The position numbers and the translations under genes are program-made. Source: Pseudomonas veronii (lineage in GTDB: Bacteria; Pseudomonadota; Gammaproteobacteria; Pseudomonadales; Pseudomonadaceae). From it: 64,000 nt of DNA. This document shows positions 18,867 to 27,658 of the stretch, in pieces. The stretch is taken from contig NZ_JYLL01000006.1 in the NCBI RefSeq assembly GCF_001439695.1, positions 284,434-348,433 on the forward strand. The letters are read 5' to 3'. Below the pieces are notes generated by a model, which was not told the DNA's origin, ran no database searches, and saw nothing but the letters and a program-made list of their open reading frames with translations. Position 1 is the stretch's first letter. The number at the start of each line of letters is the position of its first letter.

Positions 18867-21047
18867 ATGCTTCGCCAGTTCCATTCACTGCCCGGTCTGA
18901 TCGCCGCCCTGTTGGTCATGATATTGGCCATCAGCGGCGCAGTGCTGTCCGTCAATCCGGCTTTGGAACGCCTGCACAGCACGTCAACCGCGGCCGGGCA
19001 GCTCAATGTCGGCCAGTTGGCGGGACGCATCGCCAACCACTTTCCGGGGGTGGAGCAGATCCAGCGCAGCGCCTCCGGAACAGTGATCATCTACTACAAC
19101 CAGGACGGCCAGGCGGGTGCGCAAACCGTCGATCCACTGACCGGCCAGGGCCTCGGGCCCTATGAGCCGTCCGCCGTTTCGCGCTGGGTAAAAGACCTGC
19201 ACCGCTCGCTGTTCATGGGTACCACCGGGCATGGGATCGCGGGCGTCGGCGCACTCTTCATGTTGATGCTTTGCGTGTCCGGCGCGCTGTTGCTGGCGCG
19301 CCGCCTGGGTGGCCTGCGCAACCTGTTGCGGCCGCTGCGCGGCTCGTTCAGCCAGCGCTGGCACGCCGAAGTCGGGCGCCTGGCCGTGCTCGGGCTGCTG
19401 CTGTCGGCCTTGACTGGGCTGTACATGTGCGCCACGACCTTCGGTTTGATCGCCGACGGCAGTCAGGCTGAGCCGGCCTTCCCCGCGCATATCAGCGTCG
19501 GCGCGGCGCAGCCGGTGGCCAACCTGCAAGCCTTGCAGGCCATCGATCTGAACGACCTGCGCGAACTGGTTTACCCGAGCCCCGGTAACCCCGAGGACGT
19601 GTTTTCCCTGCGCACCGCCCAGGGTGACGGCTACGTGGACCCGGTCAGCGGCACGCTGTTGTCGTATCAGGCCCACGATTCAATGCACAACCTGTATCAA
19701 CTGATCTATCAATTGCACACCGGCGAAGGCCTCTGGTGGCTGGGCTTGATCCTCGGGGTTAGCGCCCTCAGCGTGCCGTTGATGAGCGTGACCGGCATCC
19801 TGCTGTGGTGGCGCCGCCGCAAGGCCGCGCCGAAGATTAGCCATAACAGCCCGGCCCACGCCGCCGACAGCGTGATTCTGGTGGGCAGTGAAACCAACAG
19901 CACCTGGGGTTTTGCCAATACCTTGCACGCGGCGTTGCACCAGGCCGGGCACCGGGTTCACAGCGCCGCGATGAACGATTGGAAGGGCGAGTACCGCGCT
20001 GCCCAGCGCCTGTTCATCCTCACCGCCACCCACGGCGACGGCGATGCACCGGCGTCGGCCGCGCAGTTCCTGGCACGGCTGCAGCAAGTGGGCCTCAAAC
20101 CCGGCCTGCCCTTTGCGGTACTCGGGTTTGGCGACCGGCAGTTTCCGCGATTCTGTCAGTACGCCCATCAGGTGCAGGACGCGATGGTACAAGCCGGCGG
20201 CACGCCATTGCTGGGGCTGGAAACCGTGAACCGTCAATCCTCGCAGGAATTTGCGCGCTGGGGCGATGCGTTGGCGGCGCCACTGGGCCACGAGCTGCCG
20301 CTGATCCACACGGCGCAGCGCCCGCGCAGCCGTCGTCTGGAATTGACCGAGCGCATCGTCTATGGCGAAGCCGTGAACGCACCGACCCACGTCCTGCGCT
20401 TCAAGGCCGCGGGCGCGCTACCGAGCTTCCAGGCCGGCGATCTGGTCGGCATTTTGCCGCCGGACAACCCGGTGCCGCGCTTTTACTCGCTGGCCAGTTC
20501 CTCTGAAGACGGCACGCTGGAAATCTGCGTGCGCAAACACGAAGGTGGCCTATGCTCGGGGTTCCTGCATGAGCTGAAGATCGGCGGGTCGGTCGAAGCG
20601 TTCATCCAGCCCAATCCGCAATTTCGTCCGGCGTCGGGCGCGCACCCGGTGATTCTGATCGGTGCCGGCACCGGTATCGGGCCCCTGGCCGGTTTTATTC
20701 GCCATAACACCGCCAAACACCCGATGCACCTGTATTGGGGCGGACGCAACCCGGCTTCGGATTTTCTCTATGAACCGGAGCTCAAGCGTTACCTGGCCGA
20801 CCGCCGCCTGACCGCATTGCGCGCGGCGTTCTCCCAGGTTCAGGAGCGCAGCTATGTGCAAGACCGGTTGCTCGGCGATGCCCTGGCGTTGCGCGTCCTG
20901 ATCGAAAACGGCGCCCAAGTGCTGGTGTGCGGCAGCCGCGAGATGGCCAAAGGCGTGATGCAAGCGCTGGATAACGTGTTAGCCCCGCTCCACCTGAGTG
21001 TGCTGGCCCTGAAAGCACAAGGACGCTACCGTGAAGATGTCTACTGA
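18867..21047 (+). CDS. PepSY transmembrane / flavodoxin-NADPH reductase fusion
   Basis: A 726-residue fusion. The N-terminal PepSY_TM part (about 1-330) has four membrane helices with conserved histidines in QFHSLPG, LHRSLF and QLHTGEG. A flavodoxin-like FMN domain follows (VILVGSETN, TATHGDGDAP). Then comes a cytochrome P450 reductase-like FAD/NADPH module with RFYSLASSS, GAGTGIGPLAGF and a terminal GRYREDVY. The layout predicts NADPH to FAD to FMN in the cytoplasm, then across the membrane. Related proteins beside iron receptors are thought to act as ferric reductases. I start at ATG 18867 with TGGAGG upstream. The gene overlaps apbE by 17 bp. Confidence 0.92.
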   Translation: MLRQFHSLPGLIAALLVMILAISGAVLSVNPALERLHSTSTAAGQLNVGQLAGRIANHFPGVEQIQRSASGTVIIYYNQDGQAGAQTVDPLTGQGLGPYEPSAVSRWVKDLHRSLFMGTTGHGIAGVGALFMLMLCVSGALLLARRLGGLRNLLRPLRGSFSQRWHAEVGRLAVLGLLLSALTGLYMCATTFGLIADGSQAEPAFPAHISVGAAQPVANLQALQAIDLNDLRELVYPSPGNPEDVFSLRTAQGDGYVDPVSGTLLSYQAHDSMHNLYQLIYQLHTGEGLWWLGLILGVSALSVPLMSVTGILLWWRRRKAAPKISHNSPAHAADSVILVGSETNSTWGFANTLHAALHQAGHRVHSAAMNDWKGEYRAAQRLFILTATHGDGDAPASAAQFLARLQQVGLKPGLPFAVLGFGDRQFPRFCQYAHQVQDAMVQAGGTPLLGLETVNRQSSQEFARWGDALAAPLGHELPLIHTAQRPRSRRLELTERIVYGEAVNAPTHVLRFKAAGALPSFQAGDLVGILPPDNPVPRFYSLASSSEDGTLEICVRKHEGGLCSGFLHELKIGGSVEAFIQPNPQFRPASGAHPVILIGAGTGIGPLAGFIRHNTAKHPMHLYWGGRNPASDFLYEPELKRYLADRRLTALRAAFSQVQERSYVQDRLLGDALALRVLIENGAQVLVCGSREMAKGVMQALDNVLAPLHLSVLALKAQGRYREDVY

Positions 21048-22026
21048 GCCCCAACGCTACAGCCTGAACGGCGAGACCATGGGCACGCGCTATACCGCCG
21101 TGTTCTATGCCGAGGCCGGCGTCGACACCGACGCGATCAACCGCGGCCTGGCCCAGGCCGTGGGCCGGGTGGACCAGCAGATGTCCACCTGGAAGGCCGA
21201 TTCCGACCTCAACCGCCTCAACGCCGGCCCCGAGCAAACATGGTTGCCGGTGCCCCAGGAACTGGCCACGGTGTTGGCCGCCGCGTTGCGGGTCAGCCAG
21301 CAATCCGGCGGGGCTTTCGACATCGCCGTCGGTGATCTGGTGGACGCCTGGGGCTTCGGTCCCGGCGCACCCTCAGTCACAGAACAGACCATCGACGCCC
21401 TGCCGTCACGCAGCGGTCTGTCGGCCACTGCGGCGTTGACGGTGGACACGCAACGTCACCAAGTGCGCAAACGCGCGCCGCTGCACCTCAACCTCAACGG
21501 GATCGCCAAAGGCTTTGGCGTCGACGAACTGGCGCGCTGCCTGGACGGCTTCGGGCTGACCCGCTACCTGGTCGGCATCGATGGCGAAATGCGTGCCCGC
21601 GGCGTCAAGCCGGATGCTCAACCGTGGGTCGTGGCCATTGAAAAACCAAGCCGGGGCCAGCGTGAAGTGATGGGAGTCATGGAACTCAGCGACGCCGCCA
21701 TCGCCACCTCCGGCGACTACCGACACTGGATTGACGTGAAAGACCGACACTATGCTCACACCATGAACCCGGCCACCGGCGCCCCGCTGTGCAATACCGT
21801 CGCCGCCGTCACGGTGGTGGCCGCCTCGTGCATGCTCGCCGATGCCTGGGCCACGGCGTTGATGGTGCTGGGCGAAATCGAAGGCCCACGCCTGGCGCAG
21901 GCACGCGGGATGGACGCGTTGTTCGTGCTGCGCGAGGGTGAACAACTCAAAGAAATATCGATTGTCGGCGGTATTCTGCAGGCGCAGATTGAAAGCCGTC
22001 CGCCCCAACCCCGTCCACGAACGTGA
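21031..22026 (+). CDS. apbE: FAD:protein FMN transferase
   Basis: A 331-residue ApbE-family enzyme that moves FMN from FAD onto Thr/Ser of target flavoproteins. Visible motifs are NGETMGTRYTA near the N-terminus, DQQMSTWKADSDLNRLN, LNGIAKGFGVD, and the C-terminal HTMNPATGAP. The start is decided by AAGGA 7 nt before GTG 21031; the ATG at 21037 is a poorer fit. Unlike most periplasmic ApbE proteins, no signal peptide is visible. The gene overlaps the reductase gene, implying translational coupling. The likely substrate is the DUF2271 protein of the same operon. Confidence 0.94.
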   Translation: MKMSTEPQRYSLNGETMGTRYTAVFYAEAGVDTDAINRGLAQAVGRVDQQMSTWKADSDLNRLNAGPEQTWLPVPQELATVLAAALRVSQQSGGAFDIAVGDLVDAWGFGPGAPSVTEQTIDALPSRSGLSATAALTVDTQRHQVRKRAPLHLNLNGIAKGFGVDELARCLDGFGLTRYLVGIDGEMRARGVKPDAQPWVVAIEKPSRGQREVMGVMELSDAAIATSGDYRHWIDVKDRHYAHTMNPATGAPLCNTVAAVTVVAASCMLADAWATALMVLGEIEGPRLAQARGMDALFVLREGEQLKEISIVGGILQAQIESRPPQPRPRT

Positions 22027-22039
22027 GTCCCGCACACCG

Positions 22040-22741
22040 ATGAAATTCATGCACCGGCACACCGAATCCCACCGCAGTGACCGTATCGGCTGGCTGCGCG
22101 CCGCGGTACTGGGCGCCAATGACGGCATCGTCTCCACCGCCAGCCTGTTGATCGGTGTCGCCGCCGCCAACGCCAGCCACGCCTCGCTGATCGTCACCGG
22201 CATGGCCGGGCTGGTGGCGGGGGCGATGTCGATGGCGGCCGGCGAATACGTTTCGGTGCATTCCCAGGCCGATACCGAGCACGCCGATCTGGCCCGAGAG
22301 CGAGCGGAACTGGCGAGTAACCCGAAAGCCGAACACCGCGAACTTGCCAACATCTACATGCAGCGTGGTGTATCACCCGAATTGGCTCATCAGGTCGCCG
22401 ACCAATTGATGGCGCACGACGCCTTGGGGGCTCACGCCCGGGACGAGCTGGGCATCAGCGAAGCCCTCACCGCCAAACCGCTGCAAGCGGCGCTGGCCTC
22501 GGCGGCGAGTTTCGTGGTCGGTGCCGCGTTGCCGCTGGCGGTGACGCTCATCGCGCCAGAGCACAGCGTGGTGCCGTGGATCTGCGGCATGTCCCTGCTG
22601 TTTCTTGCCAGCCTTGGCGCCGTGGCGGCCAGGGCCGGCGGGGCGAAAGTCTTCGTCGGCGCCTGGCGCGTAACCCTGTGGGGCGTGCTGGCCATGGGCA
22701 TTACGGCCAGCGTCGGGGCATTGTTCGGCGCTGTGGTGTAG
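22040..22741 (+). CDS. VIT/CCC1-family iron or manganese transporter
   Basis: A 233-residue membrane protein of the vacuolar iron transporter family. It opens with WLRAAVLGANDGIVSTASL, the family hallmark, then GAMSMAAGEYVSVHSQAD with conserved acidic and methionine residues. Five membrane helices are expected. It has no ferritin-like domain. As the last gene of the redox operon it suggests export or detoxification of a reduced divalent metal such as Fe2+. The ribosome binding site is weak. Confidence 0.93.
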   Translation: MKFMHRHTESHRSDRIGWLRAAVLGANDGIVSTASLLIGVAAANASHASLIVTGMAGLVAGAMSMAAGEYVSVHSQADTEHADLARERAELASNPKAEHRELANIYMQRGVSPELAHQVADQLMAHDALGAHARDELGISEALTAKPLQAALASAASFVVGAALPLAVTLIAPEHSVVPWICGMSLLFLASLGAVAARAGGAKVFVGAWRVTLWGVLAMGITASVGALFGAVV

Positions 22742-22748
22742 CGCGAAA

Positions 22749-22783
22749 ACACACCGCGCCCCAACGTGGCGGGCGCGGTGTGT
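22749..22783. terminator. Shared terminator between converging genes
   Basis: A perfect 13-bp stem ACACACCGCGCCC/GGGCGCGGTGTGT. It separates the VIT gene from the oppositely oriented lipoprotein gene. A short TTTT follows on the minus side. Confidence 0.7.
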
Positions 22784-22784
22784 C

Positions 22785-23447
22785 TTACTTTCTTTCGGCC
22801 AATACCTTGAGTGCCTGCGCCGCAGCCTGCTCTTGCCCGGCCTGGGCGGTAGCATTGGCCGCTTCGCGCCAGCGCTGCGTATCCACATTGGCCGGCAACT
22901 GGCTCGGGCGCTGGGTGAGGATTGCCCAGTGACCGGCGCTGCTCCACTTCGACTCAAAGTCACTGAAGCTCATCAACAACCGCCGATCCATGCCTGAGCG
23001 CAGCAGCACCGTGCTTTTCTGCTGGTTGAAACCCACCACGACCACGTAGTGCGTGCTGGACAACAGGCCGCCGCCGATCCGCGCCATCACCGGGTAACCC
23101 GCGCTCACCTGCGCCAGCACCGAGGTGAGCTTGGCGTCGAGCGGATACACCATCAACCCGTATTCACGGGCCAGCACCTGCATGTTGCGCTCCAGGTTCG
23201 CTTCGCCGCCCGGCAAGTGCAGCGGCTTATCCAGCAAGCCCGGTGTCATGACAATGCCTTGTTGCGACAGCATGCTGGCTAACGCCGTGGGACCGCTTTG
23301 ATAAGCGTCGCTGCGAAACGTCGGCACGCCATTGAGCTCGACACGCTCCGGCAGGCCCGGCAGTTTCGACGGCTGCCCGGAACAGGCCGCGAGCCCCAGG
23401 GTGCAGGCCAGCAGCAAGGACGTTGTAACGTTGGACCGTAACCGCAA
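22785..23447 (-). CDS. C39-peptidase-like lipoprotein without catalytic cysteine
   Basis: A 220-residue predicted lipoprotein (lipobox LAAC, Cys22). The domain resembles C39 papain-fold peptidases: the usual catalytic segment CGPTALA reads SGPTALASML, so Cys is replaced by Ser. The histidine region STHYVVVVGFN is kept. The C-terminal part (QAGQEQAAAQALKVLAE) is helical and may be TPR-like. It is therefore probably a non-proteolytic binding protein. Target and pathway are unknown. It stands alone, converging with the VIT gene. Confidence 0.7.
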   Translation of the reverse strand: MRLRSNVTTSLLLACTLGLAACSGQPSKLPGLPERVELNGVPTFRSDAYQSGPTALASMLSQQGIVMTPGLLDKPLHLPGGEANLERNMQVLAREYGLMVYPLDAKLTSVLAQVSAGYPVMARIGGGLLSSTHYVVVVGFNQQKSTVLLRSGMDRRLLMSFSDFESKWSSAGHWAILTQRPSQLPANVDTQRWREAANATAQAGQEQAAAQALKVLAERK

Positions 23448-23658
23448 TTTTCTACCCTCTTGATCAACTGCCGGTAAGGGCCCTGATCATAGGACGCTCT
23501 TCCGCTCGGGTATAGCCTTGAACCGCAGTAAAACGCCCGGGATAGAGCAAAGAAGTTGGATCGACACGACCATTGGTCAATAGCAGGCAACCGTCGTCTG
23601 ACTAGACTGTCCATTGAGAAGACTGTGTGTGCGCCCTGCTGGGCGAAAGGAGGCCAGA

Positions 23659-23820
23659 ATGAGCCTTGCAACGACGATTTTCCTGTTGATCTGCGGTTGG
23701 CTCGCAGTGGCCGCCGCCATGTTGTGGGGGGTGTTGCGCATTACCCGTCGGCACCATCACCCCCACGTCAAAGCAGCTGCATCCGCCAAGCCGCACAAGA
23801 CGGCGGTGCATCACGCCTAG
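23659..23820 (+). CDS. Small membrane protein, 53 residues
   Basis: One hydrophobic helix (TIFLLICGWLAVAAAMLWGVL) followed by a basic, histidine-rich tail (RRHHHPHVKAA, ending VHHA). AGGAGG stands 6 nt before ATG 23659, which makes translation likely. Its 3' end overlaps the end of the converging lipoprotein gene by 4 bp. I do not recognise the family. The histidines could bind metal. Confidence 0.6.
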   Translation: MSLATTIFLLICGWLAVAAAMLWGVLRITRRHHHPHVKAAASAKPHKTAVHHA

Positions 23821-24227
23821 CCAGGCATGCAATTGAAGTCCTGCGTTGCCGCGACTTCCTTACCGTGACCATCCAAGAGCGATGCGCGCACGGTGGTGCC
23901 CAGGCTGGATTCGATCAGGGTGTAGTGTTCACCCGCCTTGAAGTTCTCGTACTCCACGCGACCCTGGCAGTCCTGCTGGTTATCGTCGCCCGGCTCTTCC
24001 TCGAACAACGTCACATCCAAACGATGGGCTCCCGGCGGCACTTCGAAAAAGCGCCCGTCATCCACGCGCTTGCCGTCGACGCGCTCGGCCATCAGGTCAT
24101 TCGGCGCTTCTTCTTTCAATCCGATCCAGGCTTCGCTGGGGTCGGCTTTGGGCATCGGGCCGGCGCAGGCCGACAGTAACAACACAGCGCTCAAGGCGGG
24201 AATCAGCAATAACGGTTTGAGTGACAT
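23817..24227 (-). CDS. Hypothetical lipoprotein
   Basis: A 136-residue predicted lipoprotein with signal LLLSAC (lipidated Cys21). The mature region is acidic and contains FFEVPPGAHRLDVTL, a pattern seen in small envelope proteins whose PEGA-like fold holds a surface beta hairpin. I cannot name the family. The start at ATG 24227 is preferred because the upstream extension lacks signal character. Confidence 0.65.
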   Translation of the reverse strand: MSLKPLLLIPALSAVLLLSACAGPMPKADPSEAWIGLKEEAPNDLMAERVDGKRVDDGRFFEVPPGAHRLDVTLFEEEPGDDNQQDCQGRVEYENFKAGEHYTLIESSLGTTVRASLLDGHGKEVAATQDFNCMPG

Positions 24228-24436
24228 GGCAGAACTCCAAAGAATTTCAGTTAAAAGACGCATCGCATCCGATGGGTCACAAGCTTGGAGAGCCGCCCTT
24301 TGTAGAACAAATGAATACACATGAAACGATCTTCAGCCCATACCTAAATCTTCCTTCACCTGGCTGAAAGGTGCGTGTTAGGTGGGTCGGGCAAGACTGC
24401 CGGGGTTTGCAATCCTGCTCCCTCGGAGGTTCACGC

Positions 24437-27400
24437 ATGCTCGGGCTGGTAAAGACCGCACTGCAAAAGCCGTACACGTTTATCGTGTTGGCCATATTCA
24501 TCTGCATCATCGGGCCGATGGCGGCCCTGCGAACCCCCACTGATGTATTCCCCGATATCGGCATCCCCGTCGTTGCAGTGGTCTGGCAGTACAACGGCCT
24601 GTCGCCGGACGCCATGGCCGGGCGGGTGATCTACACCTACGAACGCTCCCTGAGCACCACCGTCAACGACATCGAACACATCGAATCGCAATCCCTGCCG
24701 GGCATGGGCATCGTCAAGATCTTCTTCCAGCCCGGCGTCGACATCCGCACCGCCAACGCCCAGGTGACAGCGGTGTCACAAACCGTGCTCAAGCAAATGC
24801 CCCCCGGCATCACGCCGCCGCTGATCCTCAATTACAGCGCATCGACGGTGCCGATCCTGCAAATGGCGTTCTCCAGCCCGACACTGTCGGAAGCCAAGAT
24901 CCGCGACCTGGTGCAGAACAATATCCGCCTGCCCCTCAGCGCCCTGCCCGGCCTGGCCATGCCCACGCCCATGGGTGGCAAGCAGCGGCAGATCACCCTC
25001 GACCTCGACCCGCAGGCGCTGGCCGCCAAAGGCTTGTCGGCGCAGGACGTGGGCAATGCCCTGGCGTTGCAAAACCAGATCATCCCGGTGGGCACCGCCA
25101 AGCTCGGCCCCAACGAATACACGATCCTGCTCAACAACAGCCCCAAGGCCATCGATGAACTCAACGACCTGCCGATCAAGACCGTCGACGGTGCGCTGAT
25201 CACCATCGGCCAGGTGGCCCACGTGCGTGACGGTTCGCCACCGCAGACCAACATCGTGCGCGTCGACGGCCATCGCGCGGTGCTGATGCCAGCGTTGAAA
25301 AACGGCAGCATCTCCACCCTGTCGATCATCGACGGCATCCGCCAGATGCTGCCGCGCATCAACGAAACCCTGCCGCCGTCGCTGAAGACCTCATTGCTCG
25401 GCGATGCGTCGGTGTTCGTCAAACAATCGGTGGGCAGCGTGGCCCAGGAAGGCATCATCGCCGCGCTGCTGACCAGCGCGATGATCCTGCTGTTCCTCGG
25501 CAGCTGGCGCTCGACGCTGATCATCGCCGCCTCGATCCCCCTGGCGGTGCTGTCGGCCATCGCGCTGCTGGCGGTCAGCGGGCAAACCCTCAACGTGATG
25601 ACCCTCGGCGGGCTGGCGTTGGCGGTGGGGATTCTGGTGGACGACGCCACGGTGACCATCGAAAACATCAACTGGCACCTGGAACAGGGCAAGGCGGTGA
25701 AGGCTGCGATCCTCGACGGCGCCGCGCAGATCGTCGGCCCGGCGTTCGTCTCGCTGCTGTGCATCTGCATCGTGTTCGTGCCGATGTTCTTGCTGCAAGG
25801 CATCGCCGGGTACCTGTTCCGGCCGATGGCCCTGGCGGTGATCTTCGCCATGGCCAGCTCGTTCATCCTCTCGCGCACCCTGGTGCCGACATTGGCGATG
25901 TACCTGCTCAAGCCGCACACGCCGGAACCGGGCACCGGCCACCACCCGGAAGATGCGTTCATCAACCACCACGAAGGCGAGCAGCACACCAAGCCACGCA
26001 ACGCGGCGCTGCAGTCGGTGCTGAATTTCCAGCAGGGTTTCGAGCGGCACTTCTCGAACATCCGCGACACCTACCATGGCCTGCTGACGTTGGCCCTGGG
26101 CAATCGCAAGCGCTTCATCGTCGGCTTTTTAGCCTGTGTGCTCGCCTCGTTTTTGCTGCTGCCCAGCCTGGGCCAGGATTTCTTCCCGGCCACCGACGCC
26201 GGGGCGCTGGCGCTGCATGTGCGTTTGCCGCTGGGTACGCGGATCGAGGAAAGCGCTGCGGCGTTCGACCGGATCGAGGCGCGGATACGCGAAGTGATCC
26301 CGGCCGACGAACTCGACACCATCGTCGACAATATCGGCATTCCGCTGAGCGGCATCGACATGGCCTACAGCAGCAGCGGCACCATCGGCCCGCAGGACGG
26401 CGATATCCAGGTCAGCCTGAAACAACACCACGCGCCCACCGCCGACTACGTGAAAAAACTGCGTGAGGCGCTGCCGCAAAGTTTCCCTGGCAGCCACTTT
26501 GCGTTCCTGCCAGCGGACATCAGCAGCCAGATCCTCAACTTCGGCGCGCCGGCGCCACTGGACGTGAAAATCTCCGGGCGCAGCGATGCCGAAAACCGCG
26601 CCTACGCCGTGGAACTGGAACGCCGTCTGCAACACGTACCGGGCATCGCCGACCTGCGCATCCAGCAGTCCACCGGCTACCCGTCGCTGCAAGTGAATGT
26701 CGACCGCCTGCGCGCCAACGGCCTGGGCATCACCGAGCGCGATGTGACCAACAGCATGGTCGCGTCGCTGGCCGGCAGCTCGCAAACCGCACCGACCTTC
26801 TGGCTCAACCCGGCCAACGGCGTGTCCTATTCCATCGTCGCCGCCACCCCGCAATACCGCCTCGACAGCCTGCCGGCGCTGGAAGCGCTGCCGGTGACCG
26901 GTGCCGATGGTCAATCGCAAATCCTCGGCGGCGTGGCCAGCATCTCCCGCGTGCAAAGCCCGGCGGTGGTGACCCACTACAACATCGAACCGACCCTGGA
27001 CCTCTACGCCAACGTGCAAGGCCGCGACCTCGGTGGCGTGGCCCGCGACGTGCAAAAAGTGCTGGACGACACCGCGTCCATGCGCCCCAAAGGCGCGACG
27101 ATCAGCCTGCACGGGCAGATCGATGCGCTGCATGAAGCCTTCAGCGGTTTGAGCGTCGGCCTGCTCGGCGCGGTGGTGCTGATCTACCTGCTGATCGTGG
27201 TCAACTTCCAGTCATGGGTCGACCCGTTCGTGATCATCACCGCGTTGCCGGCGGCATTGGCGGGGATCGTGTGGATGCTGTTCCTCAGCGGCACGTCGTT
27301 GTCGGTGCCGGCGTTGACCGGGGCCATCCTGTGCATGGGCGTGGCCACCGCCAACTCGATCCTGGTGGTGAGCTTCTGCCGGGAACGCCTGGCCGAACAT

Positions 27401-27658
27401 GGCGATGCGCTCAAGGCCGCACTGGAAGCCGGCTACACGCGCTTTCGTCCGGTGTGCATGACCGCCCTCGCGATGATCATCGGCATGCTGCCGCTGGCCT
27501 TGTCCGAGGAGCAGAACGCGCCGCTCGGCCGCGCCGTGATCGGTGGCCTGATCCTCGCCACCACCGCCACCCTGTTATTTGTTCCCGTGGTCTTCAGCTT
27601 GGTCCACGGTCGTCAGCCTACTCGCGCAACTGTTGGAGAAACGCCCCATGTCGTCTGA
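24437..27658 (+). CDS. RND efflux transporter, inner-membrane permease
   Basis: A 1073-residue pump of the AcrB/HAE1-like superfamily. It starts MLGLVKTALQKPYTF and has 12 predicted helices and two large periplasmic loops. The proton-relay helix TM4 carries GILVDDATVTIEN with the two aspartates. A loop rich in His/Glu (TGHHPEDAFINHHEGEQH) lies between the two halves. I start at ATG 24437 with GGAGG upstream. It is the first gene of an RND-MFP-OMF operon, a less common order. Substrate unknown. Confidence 0.95.
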   Translation: MLGLVKTALQKPYTFIVLAIFICIIGPMAALRTPTDVFPDIGIPVVAVVWQYNGLSPDAMAGRVIYTYERSLSTTVNDIEHIESQSLPGMGIVKIFFQPGVDIRTANAQVTAVSQTVLKQMPPGITPPLILNYSASTVPILQMAFSSPTLSEAKIRDLVQNNIRLPLSALPGLAMPTPMGGKQRQITLDLDPQALAAKGLSAQDVGNALALQNQIIPVGTAKLGPNEYTILLNNSPKAIDELNDLPIKTVDGALITIGQVAHVRDGSPPQTNIVRVDGHRAVLMPALKNGSISTLSIIDGIRQMLPRINETLPPSLKTSLLGDASVFVKQSVGSVAQEGIIAALLTSAMILLFLGSWRSTLIIAASIPLAVLSAIALLAVSGQTLNVMTLGGLALAVGILVDDATVTIENINWHLEQGKAVKAAILDGAAQIVGPAFVSLLCICIVFVPMFLLQGIAGYLFRPMALAVIFAMASSFILSRTLVPTLAMYLLKPHTPEPGTGHHPEDAFINHHEGEQHTKPRNAALQSVLNFQQGFERHFSNIRDTYHGLLTLALGNRKRFIVGFLACVLASFLLLPSLGQDFFPATDAGALALHVRLPLGTRIEESAAAFDRIEARIREVIPADELDTIVDNIGIPLSGIDMAYSSSGTIGPQDGDIQVSLKQHHAPTADYVKKLREALPQSFPGSHFAFLPADISSQILNFGAPAPLDVKISGRSDAENRAYAVELERRLQHVPGIADLRIQQSTGYPSLQVNVDRLRANGLGITERDVTNSMVASLAGSSQTAPTFWLNPANGVSYSIVAATPQYRLDSLPALEALPVTGADGQSQILGGVASISRVQSPAVVTHYNIEPTLDLYANVQGRDLGGVARDVQKVLDDTASMRPKGATISLHGQIDALHEAFSGLSVGLLGAVVLIYLLIVVNFQSWVDPFVIITALPAALAGIVWMLFLSGTSLSVPALTGAILCMGVATANSILVVSFCRERLAEHGDALKAALEAGYTRFRPVCMTALAMIIGMLPLALSEEQNAPLGRAVIGGLILATTATLLFVPVVFSLVHGRQPTRATVGETPHVV

